Positions 1-6,331 of a stretch of 6,568 bases of DNA are shown in pieces (positions within the stretch are counted from its first letter, which is position 1; every line of letters begins with the position of its first letter). The translations under genes were made by a program, and so were the position numbers. The notes below the pieces were generated by a model. It did no database searches. It was not told where the DNA came from and saw only the letters and a list, made by a program, of their open reading frames with translations. The stretch lies in assembly GCA_964595945.1 (NCBI GenBank), contig CAZQSL010000160.1, positions 1 through 6,568 of the forward strand, in the 5' to 3' direction. Origin of the DNA: CAZQSL01 sp964595945. GTDB taxonomy: Bacteria; UBP15; UBA6099; JAJRTR01.

Positions 1-1617
1 GTAGAGCTGGCGTACCGGGTCGGAGCCTCTGAATACCGGATTGGCGGTCATTCCTTCGAGGGGGTTGGGGAAGATTATTTCAGGATAGCGCTTTCTGAGC
101 TGGTCAAGTTTCCACTCGAAGGGGATGAATGGAACGGGTATGACCGTGACTTCGCGCCGCTGCATCATTTCGCTTTCGCAGGCGGTGAAGTAATCCATGA
201 TGGCAGGGGTTTGTGAGCCGACGAACAAAATCGCCCCTGCCGGCAGTTTGTCGAGCATCTGCGTGCCGAGCTGATATGCCGCCGCGCTTTTGCGCATGTA
301 TGTGACATCGGAGCCGCGAAGTCCGTAGATCGAATATGCGAGCACCGGCAGCGCCAGCAGTCCGCACACAATCTTGAGCCATGCCTTTTGCGATTTCAGC
401 AGTGCCGTCCAGAGCATGTATACTCCGCAGCCGGCCGTGAGCGCTATGATGACTTCTACCGGGATACGCAATGCTTCGGGCTTGCCGTGGGTGATCATCA
501 CCGAGCCGAGGAATGTCGCCGCCGCTGTCGCTCCGAGCGCAAACGCGAGACGCGTGCGGTACCTGAAAAAATACACAACGCCAGGCAGCAGCGCGATCAT
601 TGCAAATATGTTTGGCGCTGTGACCAGTTTTGCCAGATTGAGCCGCTGTACCAGATTTATAAACGAAAACGGAAGCGTTGACTCATAACCCTTGAGAAAC
701 AGCAGATTGAAAAAACCCGACGGCGCCGAAGCGTCCCACCACAGCATGGAATAGGTCGACGGGCGTGCCGCAGAAACGGGCAGATAGATATAAAGGGAAA
801 TGCCGCACAAAAAAAGCAGCAGCGTCATCAGCACCATTACAAACGTATCGCGTACCGCGCCGCGCTTTTTCAGCATCATCAGTACTGCCAGATAGACGGG
901 CAGCACGCCGGCGATCGCGCCGAGCGCGGGCCACATCCACTGTGTCACCTGCGGTAGCTGGTCATGCGATTTCAGGAGCAGGAAAACCCACGCTACAATG
1001 CCCCCCGCGACAGGTATAGCCGCGATCCTGACCGAATGTTCGCGCCCGATCAGCATATACAGCACAACCCCTCCGAGTGCGAAAACCATCAGTATGTGAT
1101 GCGCGCATCCGATCGCCGCGACCAGCAGCGCGAGATACAGACTGCGCCTGGAACCTTTCGCGTGGTGCCGTGCCATTAGTATCACGACGAGCAGAAACAG
1201 TGCCACGTGCAGAGGGTAGACCTCCGTGAAGAGCCCGTATCTGATGAGCTCGTGCGCACCGCCAATCATCACGGCGGAAACCACTCCCGCAAGCAGCGAA
1301 CCGCCCGGTATCTCCGCCGCGGCGACAATGACACCCACGAATACCGCTGCGACGAGCAGCACGTTCATGATGCTGATCCTGAATGGATAAGGGTCGAGAG
1401 GCAATGTGCCGAACAGGCTTGCGAGCTGTGTGAAAAGCGGATAGCCGGGCGAATGAGCCACACCGAGCCCGCATGTCACCCCCGTCAGTTCCGCGCTGTC
1501 GCCCCAGTACAGCGCGGGTACGGCGCAGTACAGCAGATATGCCGCCGCCATGATAAAAACCGTCGCGTAGAGCACCGCGCGCCGATTCAGTGTATTTTTA
1601 ATATTTTCCATATTCAT
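1..1617 (-). CDS. DUF2723 / TMEM260-like GT-C membrane glycosyltransferase (protein B), 3' end missing
   Basis: This is an integral membrane protein, 539 residues in the window with no stop before the left edge, so its C-terminus is missing. The N-terminus has the DUF2723 signature: a first hydrophobic helix at about residues 14-36, then WGDSAE (38-43) and GLGVAHSPGYPL (50-61). EVYPLH (132-137) and a CAHH helix (171-174) follow, then further hydrophobic segments and YLPVSA (278-283). The membrane part gives way near residue 457 to LPAGAILFVG, the start of the soluble C-terminal part usual in this family. Relatives such as TMEM260 are protein O-mannosyltransferases of the GT-C fold, and the acidic pair D40/E43 in the first outer loop would be the likely catalytic region. 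The donor and acceptor here are unknown. The ATG at 1617 overlaps the TAA of the upstream radical SAM gene by one base (TAATG). A second in-frame ATG at 1611 is less well placed from the AGGGGG ribosome site. The family call is solid and the exact activity is inferred. Confidence 0.85.
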   Translation of the reverse strand, partial: MNMENIKNTLNRRAVLYATVFIMAAAYLLYCAVPALYWGDSAELTGVTCGLGVAHSPGYPLFTQLASLFGTLPLDPYPFRISIMNVLLVAAVFVGVIVAAAEIPGGSLLAGVVSAVMIGGAHELIRYGLFTEVYPLHVALFLLVVILMARHHAKGSRRSLYLALLVAAIGCAHHILMVFALGGVVLYMLIGREHSVRIAAIPVAGGIVAWVFLLLKSHDQLPQVTQWMWPALGAIAGVLPVYLAVLMMLKKRGAVRDTFVMVLMTLLLFLCGISLYIYLPVSAARPSTYSMLWWDASAPSGFFNLLFLKGYESTLPFSFINLVQRLNLAKLVTAPNIFAMIALLPGVVYFFRYRTRLAFALGATAAATFLGSVMITHGKPEALRIPVEVIIALTAGCGVYMLWTALLKSQKAWLKIVCGLLALPVLAYSIYGLRGSDVTYMRKSAAAYQLGTQMLDKLPAGAILFVGSQTPAIMDYFTACESEMMQRREVTVIPVPFIPFEWKLDQLRKRYPEIIFPNPLEGMTANPVFRGSDPVRQLY

Positions 1618-2990
1618 TAAAATTGCCGCCCCCTGAACAGGACTTTGAACCACTTGATCGCGAAATTCATCAAATGTCTCGGACTATATGACTTTCTCAA
1701 CACCAGTGTCAGCAGCACCACAGGCCTCATGTAAAACCGCCGGTTTGCCAGTCTGAACATCTGTTCGACCGAATCCGCGCCAAGATGCGGCAACTCATAC
1801 GACGCCTTGCCGAGGAAGTACCCGCTGTCGCAGAGGTCCATCTCATCCTCATACAGCAGGCGTCCGTTTTCCTTTACAAAATCATACAGCCATGTGCCGG
1901 GGAAAGGAATTGTGATGAAAAACATCGCCTGATGCAGTGGCAGGGAGCATGCGTATTCGATATTGCGCTTCATAGTCTCCTCTGTGTCGAACGGCAGGCC
2001 GAGCATGAAAAAACCATTCATGATCAGTCCGGCGCGCCGCGCGCTCCTGATGACATCGGGCACGCGGGTCACGTCGACTTTTTTCCCGAGTTTTTCCATT
2101 ATTTCCGGATCACCCGACTCTACGGCAATGCACACCGAGTACATGCCGGCCCGCCGCATTTTGCTAAACAGCCGGTAGTCGCCCGTATCCGGCTTGATGC
2201 CGGAGGGGATCATCATCGACACGCCACGGTACTTTCTGTCGGCGATCCGGTCGAACAGTTCTTCCGCGCGTTCCTTTTTGAGCGTGATGTTGTCGTCCCA
2301 GAACTGGATTTCGCGCGCGCCGTGAGTGTAGATAAGCTCGTCCATTTCTTCGAGCACCCTGTCGAGCGACCGGTAGCGGATACGGTTGCCGAATGTCAGA
2401 TCGGACGAACAGAAAACACAGTCGAAGGGACAGCCCCTGCTGGTGATGACCGGCAGCACGGGATTTCTCTTCGCATGTGTCAGCCAGTATTTTCCGGTGT
2501 CGCCGAGGTGCCACGCCGGCATGGGTATGTCGTCGATATTCTCGATCAGCGGACGTCGGCCGTTGAATACCACTTTCTCCCCGTCATGCCACGCGATGCC
2601 CTTGATATCCGCAAGATCGGCTCCGGTGAAAAAATCCACGATGGTCTCTTCGCTCTCACCGACAAAAACCGCGTCGGCATATACCGGCAGCAGACGTTCG
2701 TAGCGCACGGTCGGGTAGGGACCGCCCATCGCGATCTTCAATCCCGGATGTCTCGCCCTCACATGCTCCGCCACCCTGAGCGCGGGTCTGATCGAAAGTA
2801 TGTTTGCCGTGATGCCGACCCACTCATGGTCGCGGGCTGCGGCCGAGAGGCTCTCTGCCCAGTCGGCATCGTAATTCTGGTCGATATATACCGGCTGCCG
2901 GCCCGCTCTTTCGAGCGCTGCCGCGAGATACAGCATCCCTATCGACGGATAGCGGTATCCCTGAAAGCAGTCGGGATTAATAAATATCAT
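1617..2990 (-). CDS. B12-binding radical SAM protein (protein B), BchE-like
   Basis: At 457 residues this is a full-length member of the cobalamin-binding radical SAM group. Residues 1-125 form the B12-binding Rossmann-like domain: MIFINP at the start, YPSIGMLYLAAALE (14-27), VGIT (58-61), MGGPYPT (88-94) and VFVGESEET (108-116). Residues 180-360 form the radical SAM barrel. SRGC begins the CX3CX2C cluster motif, with C187, C191 and C194 to bind the 4Fe-4S cluster. FWDDN (230-234), VESGDPE (290-296) and GFFMLGLPFDT (326-336) match later barrel strands. The C-terminus is basic with hydrophobic stretches (RRFYMRP at 417-423, then to 457). Family members methylate or rearrange unreactive carbons using SAM and cobalamin; the substrate is not evident. 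The canonical B12-ligand histidine of DxHxxG is absent (D37-Q-N39). It overlaps the upstream DUF2723 gene by 14 bases and has GGAG 9 bases before its ATG. It is probably cytoplasmic, perhaps membrane-associated. Confidence 0.93.
   Translation of the reverse strand: MIFINPDCFQGYRYPSIGMLYLAAALERAGRQPVYIDQNYDADWAESLSAAARDHEWVGITANILSIRPALRVAEHVRARHPGLKIAMGGPYPTVRYERLLPVYADAVFVGESEETIVDFFTGADLADIKGIAWHDGEKVVFNGRRPLIENIDDIPMPAWHLGDTGKYWLTHAKRNPVLPVITSRGCPFDCVFCSSDLTFGNRIRYRSLDRVLEEMDELIYTHGAREIQFWDDNITLKKERAEELFDRIADRKYRGVSMMIPSGIKPDTGDYRLFSKMRRAGMYSVCIAVESGDPEIMEKLGKKVDVTRVPDVIRSARRAGLIMNGFFMLGLPFDTEETMKRNIEYACSLPLHQAMFFITIPFPGTWLYDFVKENGRLLYEDEMDLCDSGYFLGKASYELPHLGADSVEQMFRLANRRFYMRPVVLLTLVLRKSYSPRHLMNFAIKWFKVLFRGRQF
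1629..1634 (-). promoter_or_regulatory. Ribosome binding site for DUF2723 protein B
   Basis: AGGGGG lies 11 bases before the ATG at 1617 and 17 before the ATG at 1611, inside the end of radical SAM gene B. The spacing favours the first ATG, whose first base is shared with the upstream stop (TAATG), consistent with translational coupling. Confidence 0.5.
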
Positions 2991-4893
2991 TCAGAGCGTC
3001 TCCGTATTTTTTTGACCGTGACCTGTCGTAGAGCATTTTGTATTTTTGCGCTTTCAGGGGCTCGCCGCAATACTTCAACGCGCCGGCGAGTTCGCCATAT
3101 ACCCAGTCGCGCCGGTCATAGTCGAGTGATTTTTCGAGTAGCGCCGCATACTCGCACACCGCGCCTTCGGTCTGCCGGCTGTAAGCGCCCTCCGTGACAG
3201 CGTTGAACATCACATCGTCATAAAGCCGTCTGCCCATCGGCGGCGGGCACTCCATTCCGCTCCGGTCATAATCATTATACGCCCGTTTATTATCAAGAGC
3301 GAAAAAACACCCGTCGCGCGCGATCGTATAGTCCGCGCTCAACATCGTTTTCCTGAATCTGTACGGCGTGTTTATATAGAGGTTGGTGACATCCGCGTTC
3401 GCTTCGATATACTTGATCGTCTGGATGTCGATCGCCACAGTGTTCATGGTCTTGCCTTCCCTGAGCCGTTCGTTTTCTTCTTTAGAAATCCTGTAGTCAG
3501 CAGCCTTTTCCCTCGCGATATCGATCACCGGAGTCACAAGGTAAAAACCCGAAGCCCGCGCCCGCTGCTCCATATATTCACGCCACCACGGAAACGCCAG
3601 ATACAGCCTGTGAAATATCAGGACATCACGCCGCACGCCTCTGTCGCACTGAAGATACAGCGGAGCCGCGACAGTATCATCTGCTACATGATCGACAAAA
3701 ATCACGGCATCGCGCCGCGCGGTTTTCATCAGAGCCTCACCATAGACACGAGCCGTATCATCGGAGGCATTATCAAACAGAGAGCGATTCGCGGCGATAT
3801 TCAGAGCGCACAATACAACACACAACGGCACATACACGGCCGTGATCCATCCCCGCCGCTCCGCTGCCGAGGCTCCTGCCATCAGTCCTCCGCCGAGGCA
3901 CAGCAGGACAAAGGCCATCAGAAAAAATGCCTGTTTTTCCATCGTTGGATAAATGATCGGAAACGCTCCTGCCACCAGCGCGGCAGCCGCGAGCGCCATC
4001 CCGCGTCTTTTTGTTTCACGCGGCGCCATCCACACAAGCGCAGCAAAAGCTGCCACCGGCACGCCTGCCTGCTTCAGCAATGCACTCCCTATCGCCATGG
4101 CGTTGGCTGCCATCACATCGAGCCTGTATTCGCCGATGACCCAGAAATCAAGTCCGGTCATCAGCAGATAAAGGCTCTTCGCCGTCACGGGCGTATTCCA
4201 GTCGAAAATGTCGGTGCGCGCCGACATCAGCGGCAGGCATCCGTAAAGCGTGATACCCAGCCCGACGACAAAAACGGCACCGGCCAGTCCCGCAAGTTTC
4301 CGGCGAATCGCCGCCAGTCCCGCGACTCCAAGCACGACAGCCGGAAACACAAGAGTAGCATGATTACCAAGTCCCACGCAGAACACCAGTGTCAGCATCA
4401 TCAGCGCCCTTGCGCCACGTTGCCCATTGGCAACCGACCACCACACGGCGAGCACGCAGAAAAGCACATTGAGACTGTAAACCTCAATGATAACCGACTG
4501 TCCCCACACGAATGAAGATACCGCCACGACACAAGCGGTCGCTATCCCTGCGAGCAACGCGCCCGACATATTGACGCACAGTAGCGCGAACACCGCCACT
4601 GCCGCAGCCCCTGCCACAGCGCTCATCACCGACAGCGTGTACGCCGTCTCATTCACCGGCAGCGCCGTAAAGAGCTTCGCCGCCAGCGTCAGCAGCGGAT
4701 AGCCCGTCGGATGCGCGACCCCGAGATTTTTTGCCGAAAGCACGAAATCCGGCCCATCCCCCCAGCCTATGCCGGGCGATAGACATACCGCGTAAAGAGC
4801 GTACGAGACCAGAAACAGCGCTGCGGCAGCCAGCCGCCTGACCGGCGCTGTTTCACGCATAGGTTCGCTGTTTGTCATGCCGCTTCCGCTCAT
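2977..4893 (-). CDS. DUF2723 / TMEM260-like GT-C membrane glycosyltransferase (protein A), complete
   Basis: This 638-residue protein has a multi-helix membrane half (about residues 20-370) and a soluble C-terminal half. The DUF2723 signature is present: first helix 21-38, GWGDGPDF (43-50), LGVAHPTGYPL (57-67), EVYSLN (137-142), GLGNHATL (174-181), LPLMSAR (220-226) and DWNTP (231-235). Near 393-425 it has RRDAVIFVDH followed by PLYLQ and RRDVLIF, the family's usual post-membrane region. Residues about 575-630 are charged, probably helical and TPR-like in feel. The family transfers sugar from a polyprenyl-phosphate donor outside the membrane; that this copy does so is inferred. The outer-loop acidic pair is D46/D49 rather than the D/E of its neighbour. 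The start at 4893 is one base after the upstream stop and has AGGAAG just ahead. M6 (4878) has its own GGAAG and is a second possible start. The tail crosses an A7 run and overlaps the next gene by 14 bases. Confidence 0.88.
   Translation of the reverse strand: MSGSGMTNSEPMRETAPVRRLAAAALFLVSYALYAVCLSPGIGWGDGPDFVLSAKNLGVAHPTGYPLLTLAAKLFTALPVNETAYTLSVMSAVAGAAAVAVFALLCVNMSGALLAGIATACVVAVSSFVWGQSVIIEVYSLNVLFCVLAVWWSVANGQRGARALMMLTLVFCVGLGNHATLVFPAVVLGVAGLAAIRRKLAGLAGAVFVVGLGITLYGCLPLMSARTDIFDWNTPVTAKSLYLLMTGLDFWVIGEYRLDVMAANAMAIGSALLKQAGVPVAAFAALVWMAPRETKRRGMALAAAALVAGAFPIIYPTMEKQAFFLMAFVLLCLGGGLMAGASAAERRGWITAVYVPLCVVLCALNIAANRSLFDNASDDTARVYGEALMKTARRDAVIFVDHVADDTVAAPLYLQCDRGVRRDVLIFHRLYLAFPWWREYMEQRARASGFYLVTPVIDIAREKAADYRISKEENERLREGKTMNTVAIDIQTIKYIEANADVTNLYINTPYRFRKTMLSADYTIARDGCFFALDNKRAYNDYDRSGMECPPPMGRRLYDDVMFNAVTEGAYSRQTEGAVCEYAALLEKSLDYDRRDWVYGELAGALKYCGEPLKAQKYKMLYDRSRSKKYGDALNDIY
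2999..3003 (-). promoter_or_regulatory. Ribosome binding site for radical SAM protein B
   Basis: GGAGA sits 8 bases before the ATG at 2990, inside the last codons of DUF2723 gene A. It is the only good site near the start and supports ATG 2990, which leaves the N-terminal MIFINP strand intact. Confidence 0.65.
3007..3013 (-). other. A7 heptamer near the 3' end of DUF2723 gene A (possible slippery site)
   Basis: On the minus strand seven A residues are read as TCA AAA AAA, which fits the X XXY YYZ slippery form. A -1 slip would read six further codons (ATA to GAA) and stop at TGA 2989-2987, which overlaps the ATG of radical SAM gene B as ATGA. The run is visible; any use as a frameshift site is unproven, and a lysine pair plus a serine ending in A gives the same run by chance. 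Confidence 0.25.
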
Positions 4894-4894
4894 T

Positions 4895-6331
4895 TCACTT
4901 CCTGAAAATATAATCCCTGATCACTGTCAGTCCCTGCCGTGAAAGCACACCCATATCGCGTGCGGAGCGTACCGCGAGCAGTTTTTTCAGCATATATGAC
5001 GGTCGAAGATAAAACACCCTGTAGCCACGAGCGAGCAGCGAGTACAATTCTCCATCCGGCATATCCGACAGGCGTGGCATATCGCAAGTGCCGTTCGCAT
5101 AGGCATCCCACACGCTTCGGTCGATACTGCCTGACTCGACGCGCGTCTGGTATTCCTTCGATCCGGGAAACAGCGTGCCGATATTGAACACAGCGTAATC
5201 CGGCTCAAGCTGCACTACTCTTCGGAAACTTGATTCGATCGCCTCGCGGCTCTCGCCCGGCGCACCGATGATCACGAATGCGTTGATGGTAAGCCCCGCG
5301 CGCCTGCACATGTCGAACGCGCGCGTGAAATCGTCATCTTCGATATTCTTGTCGAGCGCGGCGCGTGCGACGGTTTCACCGGCCTCGACCCCGAATGAAA
5401 TATTTACGCATCCGCATTTCGCCAGATGCCTGATCAATTCTTCATCGACAAGATCGGCACGCGTCTGGCATGACCATTTCAGTCCCTTGCCTTCACTCGC
5501 GAGCAAATCCGCCACGGCTGTCGCACGCTCTCTGTCGAATGTGAATGTCTCGTCGACTACGCACACGAATCCATAACCTTCAGCCGCAATCTGCCGTATC
5601 TCGCTTTTCACCCGTGCGAGACCGTAGGGCCGGTAGCCTCCCATCGAATACGTTCGGCAGCAAAAAGTGCAGGCAAAAGGGCAGCCCCGCACCGTGACAA
5701 GCGTTGTCGTGAGTGTATCCATGAAGGGATTGAAGTAAGCGTTTTTCCGGCGAAGGATATCCCTGTATGGGATCGGTATCGTGTCCACGTCAGCTACGAA
5801 CGGTTCTGCAGCCGCCGCGCCTGTCCTGTCGAAAGCGCCCGCAACGGGATTTGCGGCAAGTCGCCGGTTGGCTGAGATCAGGTCGGAAAGCTCCGCAAAT
5901 GGCCTTTCCCCATCGCCTGCAATGCCATAGTCAGCGCCGAGCGCGCCGATGCAAGCCGGATCACAGGAGACGTGCGGCCCGCCGGCAATCACGGGAAGAG
6001 ACACGCGTTGCCTGATTTCCGAAATGATATTTTTTACTACCGGGAGACATGGCGTGGTGACCGAAATGCCGATGATTGCCGGGTTGGCCCCGATGACGGC
6101 ACGCACTGTGCCTGCCTCGTCAAGCCCTTCAGCCTGTGCGTCGATGACAGTCACGTCATACCCGCGGCCGGCCAGTTCAGCCGCTATGCCGCAGAGACCG
6201 AGCGGCGGGTAGAATATGTAATAACCGCCCTGTTTTGACTCGTTGGCGTCACGTCTGTTCATGACGGCGAAGTCAAACGGCGGCGCGATCAGCGCGACTC
6301 TTTTCTGGCGTGTCCCGAGTGCGATAGTCAA
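4895..6331 (-). CDS. B12-binding radical SAM protein (protein A), BchE-like
   Basis: This 478-residue protein has an N-terminal cobalamin-binding domain (about 10-150) and a radical SAM domain (about 205-400). The first shows VALIAPP (12-18), YPPLGLCGIAAEL (41-53), VIDAQAEGL (62-70), GISVTTP (88-94), AGGPHVSCDP (116-125) and GIAGDGERPF (136-145). The second shows TVRGCPFACTFCC, with cluster cysteines C217, C221 and C224, then VVDETFTFD (258-266), CQTRADLVDEELI (288-300), FGVEAGE (313-319) and IIGAPGES (354-361). These match BchE-like enzymes that use SAM and cobalamin to methylate or rearrange carbon skeletons. The B12-ligand position reads DxQxxG instead of DxHxxG. The C-terminus has VFYLRPSYMLKK, echoing RFYMRP in the other radical SAM protein. 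The start is TTG at 6331. The codon just before it in frame is TGA, and the next in-frame ATG (residue 24) lies beyond the first strand, so TTG is the best start. It overlaps the stop of the transporter gene by four bases (TTGA). Confidence 0.93.
   Translation of the reverse strand: MTIALGTRQKRVALIAPPFDFAVMNRRDANESKQGGYYIFYPPLGLCGIAAELAGRGYDVTVIDAQAEGLDEAGTVRAVIGANPAIIGISVTTPCLPVVKNIISEIRQRVSLPVIAGGPHVSCDPACIGALGADYGIAGDGERPFAELSDLISANRRLAANPVAGAFDRTGAAAAEPFVADVDTIPIPYRDILRRKNAYFNPFMDTLTTTLVTVRGCPFACTFCCRTYSMGGYRPYGLARVKSEIRQIAAEGYGFVCVVDETFTFDRERATAVADLLASEGKGLKWSCQTRADLVDEELIRHLAKCGCVNISFGVEAGETVARAALDKNIEDDDFTRAFDMCRRAGLTINAFVIIGAPGESREAIESSFRRVVQLEPDYAVFNIGTLFPGSKEYQTRVESGSIDRSVWDAYANGTCDMPRLSDMPDGELYSLLARGYRVFYLRPSYMLKKLLAVRSARDMGVLSRQGLTVIRDYIFRK
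4898..4903 (-). promoter_or_regulatory. Ribosome binding site for DUF2723 protein A
   Basis: AGGAAG lies just before ATG 4893 (4 bases after the hexamer, 6 after its AGGA core) within the last codons of radical SAM gene A. A second GGAAG at 4887-4883, 4 bases before the in-frame ATG at 4878, could serve an alternative start five residues shorter. Confidence 0.65.

Noticed and set aside
1207..1620. Open frames on both strands within the first 1.6 kb, including plus-strand 1207-1620 and minus-strand 962-1474
   Set aside because: The continuous minus-strand frame from 1617 to 1 has a start, a coupled junction and the DUF2723 signature along its length. The others are Arg/Cys/His-rich out-of-frame shadows.
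1785..3197. A 470-codon open frame on the plus strand opposite radical SAM gene B and the end of DUF2723 gene A
   Set aside because: It is codon-aligned with the minus-strand radical SAM gene, where stops would need TTA, CTA or TCA codons in the sense gene, which are rare at this base composition. The translation is rich in Arg and His, has no recognisable domain, and crosses a gene junction. The minus-strand gene has clear motifs.
3610..4515. A 301-codon open frame on the plus strand opposite DUF2723 gene A
   Set aside because: It has the same aligned-frame explanation; the translation is full of His, Arg and Gln and lacks any known pattern.
1617..6331. Specific assignment of the radical SAM genes as bchE, hpnJ or hpnP
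   Set aside because: The domains fit the wider B12-radical SAM group, but nothing nearby suggests bacteriochlorophyll or hopanoid synthesis, and the motifs seen are shared by many uncharacterised families.
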